DNA of 64,000 bases from assembly GCF_037055325.1 (NCBI RefSeq), contig NZ_CP146373.1:1550001-1614000 (forward strand), written 5' to 3'. Shown in pieces: positions 1 to 9,660 of this stretch. Within the stretch, counting starts at the first letter, position 1. Each line of letters opens with the position of its first letter. The translations under genes and the position numbers were made by a program. Source of the stretch: Arachnia propionica (GTDB taxonomy: Bacteria; Actinomycetota; Actinomycetes; Propionibacteriales; Propionibacteriaceae). Below the pieces are notes generated by a model, which was given only the letters and a program-made list of their open reading frames with translations, searched no databases and had not been told where the DNA came from.

Positions 1-247
1 GCAGTTGTTCCAGGAGCTCGTCAATCACCGCATGGGTGTCTTCCCCGGGGTCATGGCCCGACAAATAGGAAAACCCCAGCCGCAGGCCCTGCCTGCACAG
101 TTTCGACCCGACTTTCACGGCATCGCGGACCTCTCGTCCCGCCACGTAATTGCTGGCTAATTCCCAGACCCCAGGGTCCCGGGCCGCGCGACGCGCCACC
201 CATGAGCCGAGGACGAGCCACCGGATCCAATCTCCCGAACGTCGCAT
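1..247 (-). CDS. Proline dehydrogenase-like protein, N-terminal part (cut by window edge)
   Basis: An open frame starts with ATG at 247 and stays open to the left edge (82 codons), one base after the stop of the isomerase gene, so the two are probably one operon. The residues from about 33 (SNYVAGREVRDAVKV) to about 60 (LGFSYLSG) resemble the N-terminal segment of monofunctional bacterial proline dehydrogenases, where a phrase like FVAGET..EAL is followed by a YLGE motif. That enzyme oxidises proline to pyrroline-5-carboxylate using FAD. The catalytic barrel lies outside the window, so the call rests on a short N-terminal match and could be wrong. Confidence 0.55.
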   Translation of the reverse strand, partial: MRRSGDWIRWLVLGSWVARRAARDPGVWELASNYVAGREVRDAVKVGSKLCRQGLRLGFSYLSGHDPGEDTHAVIDELLEQL

Positions 248-248
248 C

Positions 249-1064
249 TCAGCTCCTCCTCGTCGCTTCCCCCACCCCAGCCTTCAGGTTCGCCCGGGTG
301 GTTTCCAGCATCGACCTCAGCATGTCAGCCCGTTCTCCTCCCGTTCTGGCCCGCCGAGTGGAGACCTCCAGCACGATGTGTCCCTCGAAACCACGACGCC
401 CCAGCTCACGCACCACCGCCCAGGCTTCCTGGTCTCCCTCTCCTGGGAGCAGGTGGTCGTCCTTGAACGATCCCCTCCCGTCGGTCAGGTGCACATGGGC
501 CAGCCGGTCACCCCACTGCTCCACCAGGTCGAGGGACCGCAACTGAGCGGTCGAGGCATGGCTGAGGTCGAGGGTGAGGTGGTCGTAGTCGAGGTTCGTC
601 GGGTCCCAGTCGGGCAGATAAGCGGTAAACGAGCCTGCAGGGGTGCGCCACGGGTACATGTTTTCCACCGCAAAGGTCACTCCCGAGGTGCGGTTCAGCT
701 CCCGGATGCCCTGGACGAATCCCTCGCCGTAGCCACGCTGCCAACGGAAAGGAGGATGCACCACGACGATGTCGGCGCCGATACGTTTGGCCGCCTCGGC
801 GGAGCGCCTCAGTTTCTCCCACGGATCGCTGCTCCAGGCCCGCTGAGTGATCAATAGGGTCGGCGCATGCAGGGACTTTACTGGCATCTTGTAACGATCA
901 CTGATTTCCGCGATGGCCTCTATGTCCAAACTGATCTGGTCCACCCCGACCATCAACTCCACCCCGTCGAATCCCGCCTCCGCTGCAAAATCAAAAGCAC
1001 TGGACGTGGAATCGGGATAGACCGATGTGGTTGAAAGCAATATCAATGGCTCGGGCACGGCCAC
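249..1064 (-). CDS. Sugar phosphate isomerase/epimerase family protein (TIM barrel)
   Basis: About 271 residues. The sequence has the pattern of the xylose-isomerase-like TIM-barrel family (AP_endonuc_2 fold): an N-terminal LLSTTSVYPDS strand, GFDGVELMVG, then HPPF, VAVEN-like FAVENM, LDLSH, HVHLTDGRG and LPGEGD near the end. These carry the acidic and histidine residues that usually bind a divalent metal. The substrate cannot be told. The frame is open upstream to 1217, but that part reads like non-coding sequence. GTG at 1064 or at 1058 directly precedes the first family-like strand, so I take 1064; neither has a strong ribosome binding site. It lies one base upstream of the proline dehydrogenase start, so the two genes are probably cotranscribed. 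Confidence 0.75.
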   Translation of the reverse strand: MAVPEPLILLSTTSVYPDSTSSAFDFAAEAGFDGVELMVGVDQISLDIEAIAEISDRYKMPVKSLHAPTLLITQRAWSSDPWEKLRRSAEAAKRIGADIVVVHPPFRWQRGYGEGFVQGIRELNRTSGVTFAVENMYPWRTPAGSFTAYLPDWDPTNLDYDHLTLDLSHASTAQLRSLDLVEQWGDRLAHVHLTDGRGSFKDDHLLPGEGDQEAWAVVRELGRRGFEGHIVLEVSTRRARTGGERADMLRSMLETTRANLKAGVGEATRRS

Positions 1065-1240
1065 AACCCTAGCGCCGTCCACCGACCACACGGTACGCAC
1101 AGGACAAAGCTCGGGACATCTCCCCCGCGCTTTCGTCCATGACGCCACGTCCTTCGAACTCCTGCCGGGGCGTGAGACCGTCACGACATCCTGCACCGCC
1201 CGATTGGGACATGCCACATTGCAAAAGGCAGAATGAGAGC

Positions 1241-1879
1241 ATGCGCATCGATCACATCATCTTTGCCAGCGGACCACAGGGCATCAAAGCTGATGTCGCC
1301 TGCTTGGCCGAACAGCTGGGTGCTGATTTCAAAGAAGGTGGTTTCCATCCCCGGTTCGGAACCCGGAATTGCATCATTCCCCTCGCGAATTCCCGCTATC
1401 TGGAGGTTGTGGAGGTCCTCGATCATCCCGCGGCCGAGAAGGCACCGTTTGGGCAGGCGGTGCGGGCACGTTCCGAGATGGGCGGCGGCTGGCTGGGGTG
1501 GGCCGTGAGTGTTGACGACATCGCACCCTTTGAGGAACGCCTGGAACGCGCCGCAGCGCTCGGCGCCCGCCAGTTCCCTGACGGTCGTATTCTCGAGTGG
1601 CGCCAGCTCGGGGTCAGGGGGTTGATGGCCGATCCTCAGCTTCCGTTCTTCCTGCAATGGATTTCGAATGCGCAATTGCGCCCGACCGCGCTGGGTTCCA
1701 CGCTGCGCCTGACCGAGATCCAGATCTCCGGTTCCGCGGACCGTCTGTCCGAGTGGCTCGGGGTCCCCGTGAATGACTCGCTCGACGGAGTTCACCTGGA
1801 TCTGATCGCCCCCAACGGGCATCCGGGAATCACCCAGGTGACCTTCGAATCACCGTTGAGGGGCACCGTGGTCATCTGA
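1241..1879 (+). CDS. VOC/glyoxalase-like domain protein
   Basis: 212 residues from ATG at 1241, preceded by a purine-rich stretch (AGGCAGAATGAGAGC). The N-terminus MRIDHIIFA is typical of vicinal-oxygen-chelate proteins, followed by FHPRFGTRN, YLEVVEVLD and a long WLGWAVSVDD segment; this resembles the Glyoxalase-like family with a single long domain (PF13468 type). Members bind metals and act in varied small-molecule reactions, and some have lost catalysis. The gene is divergent from the isomerase gene across about 176 bases and is followed by radA. A longer in-frame start at 1139 exists, but its extra residues look like non-coding translation. Confidence 0.75.
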   Translation: MRIDHIIFASGPQGIKADVACLAEQLGADFKEGGFHPRFGTRNCIIPLANSRYLEVVEVLDHPAAEKAPFGQAVRARSEMGGGWLGWAVSVDDIAPFEERLERAAALGARQFPDGRILEWRQLGVRGLMADPQLPFFLQWISNAQLRPTALGSTLRLTEIQISGSADRLSEWLGVPVNDSLDGVHLDLIAPNGHPGITQVTFESPLRGTVVI

Positions 1880-2038
1880 CCGCAACTGGGGGACGGCATC
1901 GACGGCAACACCGCAGCAATCCACGGAAGCGGTCGCACCGGCAAGACAGTGAGCGACCTCCTCGGTCTCGCGGGACGGCTCGGCTGCTCCGGAATCTCCG
2001 ATCCGGTTGTGTCGGTGGCCCTCCGTAGACTCCCCGGC

Positions 2039-3457
2039 ATGGCGAAACAGGACTCCTTCCAGTGCACAGAGTGCGGCTGGACCACGGCCCGCTGGGTGGG
2101 ACGTTGCGGCGAGTGCCAAGCATGGGGCAGCGTCACAGAGCGGGGTACCCCGAAGTTGACGAAGGTCACCGCAGCGGCCCCGTCGCGCTCGGCGCAGCGC
2201 ATCTCACAGGTCCCCACCGACGATGCCCGCCGCAAACGCACCGGCATCGAGGAATTGGACCGCGTGCTGGGCGACGGCCTGGTGCCGGGTGCGGTCGTGC
2301 TGCTGGCGGGCGAACCGGGGGTGGGTAAATCCACCCTTCTGATCGACGTGGCCGCCAAATGGGCGGGCACGGGGGAAACCACTCTCTACATCTCCGGCGA
2401 GGAATCGGCCTCACAGGTGAAGCTGCGCGCCTCCCGCACCGGGGCCGTCCACGACGATCTCTTCCTGGCCAGCGAGAACGACCTCGCCACCGTGCTGGGG
2501 CACGTCGAGGAGGTCTCGCCGTCGCTGCTGATCGTGGACTCGGTGCAGACCATCTCCGCCACCGGGGCTGACGGTACCCCGGGCGGGCCCGCGCAGGTGC
2601 GGGAGGTGACGGCCGCCTTGGCGCGGGTGGCGAAGAACCGCAACATGGCTGTACTGATCGTCGGCCATGTCACCAAGGACGGTTCCATCGCCGGGCCACG
2701 CACCATGGAACACCTCGTGGATGTGGTGCTCAGCTTCGAGGGCGACCGCCACTCAGGGTTCCGCATGGTGCGGGCCACCAAGAACCGGTTCGGCCCCGCA
2801 GACGAGGTGGGGTGTTTCGAGATGAGCGAAACCGGCATCGTCGAAGTGCCGGACCCGTCGGGCCTGTTCACCACCGTCCGCTCCACCCCCGTGCCGGGCA
2901 CCTGTGTGACGGTGACCCTCCAGGGGCGCCGACCGCTGCTGGCGGAGGTGCAGGCGCTGGTGGCCCCCACCCCGGGGAACTCCCCGAAACGCGCCACCCA
3001 CGGCCTCGACTCATCCCGCATCGCCATCGTCCTGGCCGTGCTGGAACGCAAGGCCCGGTTGCCACTCAGCCAGTCGGACGTCTACACCTCCACCGTGGGC
3101 GGAGCCAAGGTGACGGATCCGTCGGTGGACCTGGCAGTGGCGGTAGCGGTGGCCTCCGCCGCGTTGGACCGGCAGCACCCGCAACGTCTCCTGGCGCTCG
3201 GGGAAGTGGGTCTGGCTGGCGACCTGCGTCGCGTCCCCGGCACCGAACGCCGCCTGGCGGAGGCCGCCCGGCTCGGTTTCGAACTGGCACTGGTACCCCG
3301 TGGGTCACGAGACGTCACCGTGAAGGTGCCCCGTCTGGCGGGTTTGAAGGTGGTGGAGGTGGACACCCTTGCCGACGCTTTGGGCATCCTGGACCTGCGC
3401 CGCCCCGCCAGCACTCCCCCTCACACCGACAAAACAACCTCGTCCGAAGCCCCGTGA
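2039..3457 (+). CDS. radA: DNA repair protein RadA (Sms)
   Basis: 472 residues, the usual length. A C4 zinc finger (C9, C12, C23, C26) is followed by the P-loop GEPGVGKST (91-99), a RecA-like core with LLIVDSVQT, the RadA-specific KNRFG motif (248-252) and a C-terminal Lon-protease-like domain. RadA is a RecA-family ATPase that drives branch migration and processing of recombination intermediates. ATG at 2039 is chosen because MAKxxxxFxCxxCG is the family N-terminus; the frame is open upstream from 1949 without family-like sequence. In many actinobacteria radA lies next to disA, and here disA follows after one small inserted pair of genes. Confidence 0.97.
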   Translation: MAKQDSFQCTECGWTTARWVGRCGECQAWGSVTERGTPKLTKVTAAAPSRSAQRISQVPTDDARRKRTGIEELDRVLGDGLVPGAVVLLAGEPGVGKSTLLIDVAAKWAGTGETTLYISGEESASQVKLRASRTGAVHDDLFLASENDLATVLGHVEEVSPSLLIVDSVQTISATGADGTPGGPAQVREVTAALARVAKNRNMAVLIVGHVTKDGSIAGPRTMEHLVDVVLSFEGDRHSGFRMVRATKNRFGPADEVGCFEMSETGIVEVPDPSGLFTTVRSTPVPGTCVTVTLQGRRPLLAEVQALVAPTPGNSPKRATHGLDSSRIAIVLAVLERKARLPLSQSDVYTSTVGGAKVTDPSVDLAVAVAVASAALDRQHPQRLLALGEVGLAGDLRRVPGTERRLAEAARLGFELALVPRGSRDVTVKVPRLAGLKVVEVDTLADALGILDLRRPASTPPHTDKTTSSEAP

Positions 3458-3510
3458 CGCTGGCTGAGCCGGCGTATGAGCGAAGCGAATGGTCGAGTCG
3501 AAACCATCTG
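3455..3510 (+). repeat. Copy 1 of a dispersed intergenic repeat
   Basis: Starting at the radA stop codon, this stretch contains GCTGAGCCGG, then GAGCGAAGCGA and ends with GTCGAAACCATCTG. Similar blocks, in the same order and at the same spacing, occur right after the stop of the holin-like gene (52360-52408) and upstream of the first intact propeller cassette (55597-55643). A partial inverted match lies at about 47376-47403. By eye only; no alignment score was computed. Confidence 0.5.
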
Positions 3511-3614
3511 GCGACCAAGAAGCAGGCCCGGCCACAAAACCCCGGACACAGTCGCCATGGCGTCGACACGACCCGCTGGCTGGCGCTCACAGGCCGACCC
3601 AGCCGGCTTTGACG

Positions 3615-3902
3615 TCAGTTCTCCTCGATGATTTTTCGCAGGGCCGCGACGTGATTTCGGTATGCCCTGCGACCTGCGGAGGTCAGCCCCACCCAGGTGC
3701 GAGGCCGACCAAAGGGCTGGGGCTTGCGTTCCACCGCAACATAACCAGCGTCGATCAGCACCTTGAGCTGTTTGCTCAGCAGCGACTTCGACACCCCGAG
3801 CCCCTGCTCCAGGGTGGCGAACTCCACCTCCCGGGCCGCCGAGAGGGCCGCACAGATCCGCAGCCGGTTCGGGGAGTGAATGGTCTCGTTGAAGCCGATC
3901 AC
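3615..3902 (-). CDS. Winged helix-turn-helix transcriptional regulator
   Basis: 95 residues. It begins MIGFNETIHSPNRLRICAAL and continues with a recognition-helix region VSKSLLSKQLKVLIDAGYV and a wing with KPQPFGRPRTWVGLT. This is the pattern of the short ArsR/MarR-like DNA-binding domain family (HTH_34 type). Such proteins are usually small dimeric repressors. The start is GTG at 3902, overlapping the stop of the upstream membrane gene as GTGA, so the two are translationally coupled. A regulator coupled to a small membrane protein is a common pairing, and here it may report on the membrane partner; that role is inferred. Confidence 0.8.
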   Translation of the reverse strand: MIGFNETIHSPNRLRICAALSAAREVEFATLEQGLGVSKSLLSKQLKVLIDAGYVAVERKPQPFGRPRTWVGLTSAGRRAYRNHVAALRKIIEEN

Positions 3903-4378
3903 CAGATGTCATACTCCTCGAACCGTCCCTCGGCGAGACGTCGGTTGCGCCAGCGCTCGTCGAGCAGAAGAGCGACGAAATACACCACAGAAGCGATCAT
4001 GCCGTAGCCGACCGCGATCCAGAACCAGTCAACCGATACATCATCCAGCAGGGCACGCAGCAGGAAGGGGAAAGGTCCCGCCAGCGGGAGCGGGAAGGCA
4101 TGAATCCACGGTGATACGAGATGTTGACCGCGAGAGGTCCCCCATCGGTGGAGCAGCACGACTACGGTTGTCATCATCGCGATCCCGATGATGACAACCA
4201 CCCAGGCATTGACGATGATTCCACCGCAGAAGACCCCGGCGCATGCAGCCTCCAGCGCGAACGGCCACCACGGCAGGGCAGCGGCATGTACGGTCGCCGC
4301 ACGGGCCTCGTCGGCGAGCTCGAGGAGATGAGCCGCCGACTCGCGATCCGGCACGTTGGTTTCCATGTATTCAACCAT
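3899..4378 (-). CDS. Small membrane protein, partner of the adjacent regulator
   Basis: 159 residues, not recognised as a named family. After an amphipathic N-terminal 30 residues there are hydrophobic stretches at about 40-60, 62-78, 95-108 and 122-140, so three or four membrane spans. The C-terminus is charged (LLDERWRNRRLAEGRFEEYDIW). An internal ATG five codons in (4366) is an alternative start. It is cotranscribed with the winged-helix gene through a 4-base overlap and divergent from disA. Confidence 0.75.
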   Translation of the reverse strand: MVEYMETNVPDRESAAHLLELADEARAATVHAAALPWWPFALEAACAGVFCGGIIVNAWVVVIIGIAMMTTVVVLLHRWGTSRGQHLVSPWIHAFPLPLAGPFPFLLRALLDDVSVDWFWIAVGYGMIASVVYFVALLLDERWRNRRLAEGRFEEYDIW

Positions 4379-4458
4379 ACCGAGCCGGGAACGACAGTGA
4401 AGGAGCGGGTTTCGCTGGGTTTGTACACTTGCTCCGGTATCGACGGTTCGGGAGGGAC

Positions 4459-5520
4459 ATGAAGCGGGATCGGCTACGCCAGTACCAGCGACGCCTCGCG
4501 CCCGGCACCCCGCTGCGCGCCGGGTTGGACCGCATCCTGCATGGCCGCACGGGCGCGCTGGTCGTGCTGGGGAACAACCCGAAGGTGCAGCAGGTTTCCA
4601 CCGGTGGTTTCCAGCTCAATGTCGAGTTCACCCCCCAGGCCCTGCGGGAGTTGGCGAAACTCGACGGAGCCATCGTCTTGTCCAACGATCTCACCCGCAT
4701 CATCGCAGCGGGCGTTCACCTCGTCCCTGCCGGCGATCTGCCGACCGCCGAGACCGGCACCCGGCACCGTTCTGCTGACCGCACCGCGCAGGCCTCCGGA
4801 ATTCCCGTGGTCACGGTGTCGGCGTCGATGTCCACGATCTCGCTGTTCATGGACGGGGACCGGCACGTGGTGGAGACCTCCGGGCAGATGATCAGCCGCG
4901 CCAATCAGACCTTGGCGACCCTCGCCCGTTTCGTCGACCGCTTGGGTGACGTCCTCCACCAGTTCAACGCTCTCGAGGTCGGTGAACAGGTCACCATTCG
5001 TGACCTGGTGCTCGTCGCCCAGCGTTTTGAGATGACCAGGCGCCTGTCCGCTGAGACCCAGTTCCACATCGACACCCTCGGGGTCGAGGGCCGTCTCATC
5101 GCCCTGCAGCACGCAGAACTGGTGGGCGAGTTCACCGGTCTCGACGAGCAGTTGAGAACCGACTACGCCCACAACCTCCCCGACCCGTCCCAGTTCACAC
5201 TGGAACTGCTGCACAACTTCTCCGCGGACGAGCTGCTGAGTTCCCAGCTGGTCGCGGAGCGCATCGGCTTCGGCGAGTCTCCCTACCTGGAGACCCCGAT
5301 CCACACCCGTGGCGCGCGTCTGCTGATCTCCGTGGGCCGCTTGTCGGAGGGCATGACGACGAAGCTCATCGATCGTTTCTCACTGCAGGAGCTGTTCAGC
5401 GTCTCCGTCTCGGAACTCCAGCAGCTCGAGGGGATCGGGGCGGCACGGGCCCGTCTGATCCGCGACGCCCTGCTGCGCATCACCGAGGCCGCCTACGCTC
5501 GCCCCCAGACCCCCGTCTGA
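4459..5520 (+). CDS. disA: DNA integrity scanning diadenylate cyclase DisA
   Basis: 353 residues. The N-terminal DAC domain carries the DGA motif (69-71) and the RHR motif (102-104) that make cyclic di-AMP from two ATP. A helical linker follows, and a helix-hairpin-helix DNA-binding region ends the protein (LEGIGAARARLIRDAL). DisA scans DNA as an octamer and lowers c-di-AMP synthesis at damaged or branched DNA. The start is set by a clear GGAGG at 4451-4455 placed correctly before ATG 4459. A strong hairpin lies about 100 bases after the stop. Confidence 0.97.
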   Translation: MKRDRLRQYQRRLAPGTPLRAGLDRILHGRTGALVVLGNNPKVQQVSTGGFQLNVEFTPQALRELAKLDGAIVLSNDLTRIIAAGVHLVPAGDLPTAETGTRHRSADRTAQASGIPVVTVSASMSTISLFMDGDRHVVETSGQMISRANQTLATLARFVDRLGDVLHQFNALEVGEQVTIRDLVLVAQRFEMTRRLSAETQFHIDTLGVEGRLIALQHAELVGEFTGLDEQLRTDYAHNLPDPSQFTLELLHNFSADELLSSQLVAERIGFGESPYLETPIHTRGARLLISVGRLSEGMTTKLIDRFSLQELFSVSVSELQQLEGIGAARARLIRDALLRITEAAYARPQTPV

Positions 5521-5616
5521 GAGATTCTGCCGGACAAGGCCGTTCCAGTCGCTGCCCTGCTCAACCAGCTTCGGGACGGATTGGCTTCACCACAACCGGC
5601 TCCATCAGCCTGGCAC

Positions 5617-5655
5617 GACACACGGGCCCCGACCATGGGTCGGGGCCCGTGTGTC
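5617..5655. terminator. Bidirectional hairpin terminator between disA and clpC
   Basis: A perfect 18-bp stem (5617-5634 with 5638-5655) with a 3-base loop, very GC-rich, lies between the convergent ends of disA and clpC and only 6 bases past the clpC stop. There is no long U tract on either side, as is common in high-GC actinobacteria. Confidence 0.85.
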
Positions 5656-5661
5656 ACTCAG

Positions 5662-8160
5662 TCACTCATTCGAGGGGCCGGTCTCCGCGGGGAGAACCGG
5701 CGGGGTCTTGGAGATTCCCGTGAACTTGAACGGCAGTTCCGCTCCCTCCTCGGCAACGTCCACCTGGACGATCTGCCCGGCGGCCAGATCCCCGAACAGA
5801 ATCTTCTCGGCGAGCACGTCCTCGATGTCGCGCTGCAGGGCGCGACGCAGGGGACGGGCCCCGAGCACCGGGTCGAAACCGCGCTTGGCCACGAGGGTCT
5901 TTGCGGCTGGGGTCAGCTCGATTCCCATGTCCCGGTCCGCCAGGCGGGTTTCGATCTGCGCCACCATCAGGTCCACGATCCGTTCGATATCGGACTGCGT
6001 GAGCTGGTGGAACACGACGATCTCGTCGACGCGGTTCAGGAACTCGGGGCGGAAGTGCTGCTTCAGCTCGTCGGAAACCTTCGCCTTCATCTTTTCGTAG
6101 CTGGAGGCCTCGTCCCCGGCCCGCGAGAAGCCGAGGTTGACGCCCTTGCTGATGTCGCGGGAACCGAGGTTGGTGGTCATCACGATGACGGTGTTCTTGA
6201 AGTCCACCACGCGGCCCTGCGCGTCCGTGAGACGACCCTCATCGAGGATCTGCAACAGCGAGTTGAAGATGTCGGGGTGGGCCTTCTCGATCTCGTCGAA
6301 CAGCACCACCGAGAACGGCTTACGACGCACCTTCTCGGTGAGCTGGCCGCCCTCCTCGTAGCCTACGTAGCCGGGCGGGGATCCGAACATCCTGGACGCG
6401 GTGTGCTTCTCGGAGTATTCGCTCATGTCGAGGGTGATGAGAGCATCCTCGTCGCCGAACAAGAACTCCGTGAGTGCCTTGGTGAGTTCGGTCTTCCCGA
6501 CACCCGAGGGACCGGCGAAGATGAAGGAACCAGAGGGTCGTTTCGGGTCCTTCAGACCGGCACGGGTGCGGCGGATCGAGCGGGCGAGGGCTTTGACGGC
6601 GTCCTCCTGCCCGATGTAGCGCTTCCCGAGTTCCTGCTCCATGCGCAGCAGGCGCGCCGACTCTTCCTCCGTCAGCTTGAACACCGGGATACCGGTGCTG
6701 CTGGACAGCACGACCGCGATCTCCTCTTCGCCCACCACGGCGGGGATATCGGAATCGCCCTGTTTCCAGGCTTCCTCCTTCTCCGCGCGCTGTGCTTGGA
6801 TGCGGGTGACGTCGTCACGCAACCGGGCCGCGGTCTCGAAGTCCTGCGCATCGATGGCGGCGTCTTTCTCCATCTTCAGCTTCGCGATCTGCTCGTCGAA
6901 CTCGCGCAGGTCCGGAGGCGCGGTCATTCGCTGGATGCGCAGCCGCGCACCGGCCTCGTCGATCAGGTCGATGGCCTTGTCCGGCAGGAACCGGTCCTGG
7001 ATGTAACGGTCCGCCATCGTCGCTGCGGCCGTGAGGGCCTCGTCGGTGATGGTGATGCGGTGGTGGGCCTCGTAGCGATCACGCAGGCCCTTCAGGATGT
7101 CGATGGTCAATGCAACAGAGGGCTCGGCCACCTGGATCGGCTGGAACCGACGCTCCAGGGCGGCGTCTTTCTCGATGTGTTTGCGGTACTCGTCGAGGGT
7201 GGTCGCACCGACGGTCTGGAGCTCGCCACGGGCCAGCATGGGTTTGAGGATGCTGGCGGCATCGATGGCTCCCTCCGCGGCGCCGGCACCGACGAGGGTG
7301 TGGATCTCGTCGATGAACAGCATGATGTCGCCGCGGGTCTTGATCTCCTTGAGCACCTTCTTCAGGCGTTCCTCAAAGTCACCGCGGTACCGGGAGCCGG
7401 CCACCAGCGCGCCCAGATCGAGCGTGTAGATCTGCTTGTCGCGCAGGGTCTCGGGGACATCACCGCGAACGATGGCCTGGCTGAGGCCCTCGACGACAGC
7501 GGTCTTGCCGACACCCGGTTCGCCGATCAGCACCGGGTTGTTCTTGGTGCGGCGGCTGAGCACGGTCATGACGCGCTCGATCTCGCTAACACGACCGATC
7601 ACCGGGTCGAGCCGGTTCTCGCGTGCCGCTTGGGTGAGGTTGCGACCGAACTGGTCGAGCACCTGCGAACTGGACTTCTCCGGCCCGGCCTCGGGGGCGC
7701 CCGCCATAGACGCCTCCTTGCCCTGATAACCGGCCAGCAGCTGGATGACGGTGGAACGCACCCGCCCAAGGTCGGCCCCGAGCTTCAGGAGCACCTGGGC
7801 GGCCACTCCCTCGCCTTCCCGCACCAGTCCGAGCAGGATGTGCTCGGTGCCGATGTAGTTGTGGTTCATCTGCAGGGCCTCGCGCAGCGAGAGTTCCAGC
7901 ACGCGCTTGGCACGCGGCGAGAAGGGGATGTGCCCGGACGGCACCTGCTGCCCCTGGCCCATGATCTCAACCACCTGCTCGCGTGCGGCCTGTAGGGAGA
8001 TTCCCATTTGTTCCAGCGCCTTGGCGGCCACACCCTCGCCCTCGTGAATCAGGCCGAGAAGCAGGTGCTCTGTGCCGATGTAGTTGTGATTTAACAGCTT
8101 GGCCTCATCCTGCGCCAGCACGATGACACGACGGGCGCGATCAGTGAAGCGTTCGAACAT
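5662..8160 (-). CDS. clpC: ATP-dependent Clp protease ATP-binding subunit ClpC
   Basis: 832 residues. Two N-terminal Clp repeats (about 1-145, each with a [13 protein letters not shown] phrase) bind adaptors. The first AAA module has [11 protein letters not shown] and [12 protein letters not shown]-like middle domain lies near residues 415-450. The second AAA module has [10 protein letters not shown] and LFDEIEKAH. ClpC is a hexameric unfoldase that feeds ClpP. The [12 protein letters not shown]-terminus fits the family exactly, and AGGAGG stands just upstream of ATG 8160. The mirrored plus-strand open frame over this gene is a shadow. Confidence 0.98.
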   Translation of the reverse strand: MFERFTDRARRVIVLAQDEAKLLNHNYIGTEHLLLGLIHEGEGVAAKALEQMGISLQAAREQVVEIMGQGQQVPSGHIPFSPRAKRVLELSLREALQMNHNYIGTEHILLGLVREGEGVAAQVLLKLGADLGRVRSTVIQLLAGYQGKEASMAGAPEAGPEKSSSQVLDQFGRNLTQAARENRLDPVIGRVSEIERVMTVLSRRTKNNPVLIGEPGVGKTAVVEGLSQAIVRGDVPETLRDKQIYTLDLGALVAGSRYRGDFEERLKKVLKEIKTRGDIMLFIDEIHTLVGAGAAEGAIDAASILKPMLARGELQTVGATTLDEYRKHIEKDAALERRFQPIQVAEPSVALTIDILKGLRDRYEAHHRITITDEALTAAATMADRYIQDRFLPDKAIDLIDEAGARLRIQRMTAPPDLREFDEQIAKLKMEKDAAIDAQDFETAARLRDDVTRIQAQRAEKEEAWKQGDSDIPAVVGEEEIAVVLSSSTGIPVFKLTEEESARLLRMEQELGKRYIGQEDAVKALARSIRRTRAGLKDPKRPSGSFIFAGPSGVGKTELTKALTEFLFGDEDALITLDMSEYSEKHTASRMFGSPPGYVGYEEGGQLTEKVRRKPFSVVLFDEIEKAHPDIFNSLLQILDEGRLTDAQGRVVDFKNTVIVMTTNLGSRDISKGVNLGFSRAGDEASSYEKMKAKVSDELKQHFRPEFLNRVDEIVVFHQLTQSDIERIVDLMVAQIETRLADRDMGIELTPAAKTLVAKRGFDPVLGARPLRRALQRDIEDVLAEKILFGDLAAGQIVQVDVAEEGAELPFKFTGISKTPPVLPAETGPSNE

Positions 8161-8744
8161 TCTCTATCTCCTCCTGCGGTGCACGACGACGTTGCGTCGA
8201 CTCCGCTCATACCAGCTTAGAGGCTTACACAAGCATCGTGCTGGATCATGCTTAGAAACGCCTTCCACAGGGCGCATGACCGAGGTGACCGTGTCGGAAG
8301 CACTGGAGCGGATATGGCGTGATGGCGCGATCTCCTCGGGTTTCGTTCGGTCTGTTCACACCGTTGCGATGGCTCAGCGCCGCGAGACATGCACACAGAC
8401 GCAAGACTCTGACCGGATTCTCGCCTGAAGGGCCCTCACCCGGTGAGGGAATGACTCGACACGGTAAGCCTCACCATGGTCACTTGCACAAGGAGGTGCA
8501 CTCTTCCATCTCCCCGAGGAGATCAATTCCTCTGATCAGATCACGGGAGCCGTCGAGAGAAGCAGCGTGTTTCCTCCGCTTGCGGGAGAAGCACACAATC
8601 CGCTCATACACCAGCTCGTTCGAAACTCCAAATAGTTCCCATCGACCACTGCACGTTCCAATAATTCCGTTCCCTCAAAGGCAATCGCGTGAACATGTCC
8701 TCGTTCCGCGCACTGGAGCGCAAGGAAGAGCCTCAACAACACCC
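8161..8744. other. Intergenic stretch between clpC and lsr2
   Basis: The promoter and ribosome binding site of clpC (minus strand) must lie in the first 100 bases. A short hairpin, CCCTCACC against GGTGAGGG, sits at 8433-8449. The plus-strand open frame of 160 codons at 8319-8801 lacks protein-like composition and a ribosome binding site. I see no further gene. Confidence 0.5.
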
Positions 8745-8775
8745 AAGGGGGCGGGAGTACGTGCTCCCGCCCCCT
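8745..8775. terminator. Hairpin terminator downstream of lsr2
   Basis: A 13-bp stem (AAGGGGGCGGGAG with its complement) around a 6-base loop. It lies about 75 bases past the lsr2 stop on the minus strand. Confidence 0.7.
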
Positions 8776-8851
8776 TACAGGGTTCGCTTCAGCTGAAGTG
8801 ACAGGTGTCTTCTCGGCCCAAATCCCCCAAGCAGAGTCGACTGTTCAGATT

Positions 8852-9175
8852 TCAGTGGGCGGCTTCATAGGCCGCCATGATGGCAGTAGGAATGCGACCG
8901 CGATCGCTGACCTCATGGCCCTGAGCGCGTGCCCAGTTGCGAACATCGTTGGTGGAAGGCCCGTCATTGGAACGACGCTGGCTGTTGCGCTTGGAACTCT
9001 TGCGAACACGGCGGGCGGAAGCGGTCCAGGGCTCGAGGGCCTGAACCAGCTTCGTGATGTTGGCCTCGCTCAGATCGATTTCGTACTCGACACCATCGAG
9101 AGCGAAAGTCACATTGCGGTCCGCGACAGAACCGTCGATATCATCCTTGAGGAAGATCTGGACCTCACGAGCCAT
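8852..9175 (-). CDS. lsr2: Lsr2-family nucleoid-associated protein
   Basis: 107 residues. The N-terminal dimerisation domain (MAREVQIFLKDDIDGS, then FALDGVEYEIDLS) is followed by a basic linker rich in R, K and S, and by a C-terminal DNA-binding domain with the AT-hook-like core RGRIP. Lsr2 binds AT-rich DNA, bridges it, and silences acquired genes in actinobacteria, like H-NS elsewhere. An AGGAG precedes the ATG at 9175. The same chromosome carries lower-GC islands (for example 41.4-47.4 kb) that would be natural targets; that link is inferred. Confidence 0.95.
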   Translation of the reverse strand: MAREVQIFLKDDIDGSVADRNVTFALDGVEYEIDLSEANITKLVQALEPWTASARRVRKSSKRNSQRRSNDGPSTNDVRNWARAQGHEVSDRGRIPTAIMAAYEAAH

Positions 9176-9581
9176 GGGAACTCCTGTTCATCTAAAACTT
9201 GTACAAGCTCTTTGCTTGCTTGGGACGTCAGTAACAATACATCACTTTCACAAGATTTGAACCTGAATATGAACCGCGATCAATGCGAGGACTCGTCAGG
9301 GAATACCACTTACCATGTCTGAGACCTTGACGATTAGGGCCTGATCGTCCTTCGAAGAGTGCCTTGCTGACCTATCGGATGACAAGAAATATTGACCGTT
9401 TGGAGGACAAGGCCAATCATGCCGGCGGGCTTCTCTGTGGTACACGATGTTCCTTGATGGGCAGTGCAAGGCATGTCTTTGAGGCTTTCAGAAGGAGGAT
9501 CTGAGACGATCCGCGCGTGCTGGTCCTGAAGGCCCACTCCCGGGGTTTTGCGTGGTCCGTCTGTCCCCGGGACACGAGAAA
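9176..9581. other. Intergenic stretch upstream of lsr2
   Basis: About 400 bases, with an AT-richer part at 9190-9280 directly upstream of lsr2 that probably holds its promoter and may be bound by Lsr2 itself. No open frame here looks like a gene. Confidence 0.4.
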
Positions 9582-9623
9582 ATCCCCGTTCGGCTGGCCC
9601 TTGTGGGCCACACGAACGGGGAT
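9582..9623. terminator. Nested hairpin, terminator of the coiled-coil gene
   Basis: The outer stem is 11 bp (9582-9592 with 9613-9623). Inside it lies a second 6-bp stem (TGGCCC with GGGCCA). It starts 38 bases past the stop of the minus-strand gene ending at 9661. Confidence 0.75.
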
Positions 9624-9660
9624 CTGGTGAGGTTGCTCTTCCGTCCCGGCGGGGGGCTGC

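Noticed and set aside
5581..7995. An 804-codon plus-strand open frame across clpC
   Set aside because: It is the mirror of the clpC coding frame in high-GC DNA. ClpC motifs on the minus strand are complete, and the plus-strand product is His/Val/Leu-rich with no family features.
8319..8801. A 160-codon plus-strand open frame between clpC and lsr2
   Set aside because: No ribosome binding site, low-complexity composition, and it runs through the terminator hairpin of lsr2.
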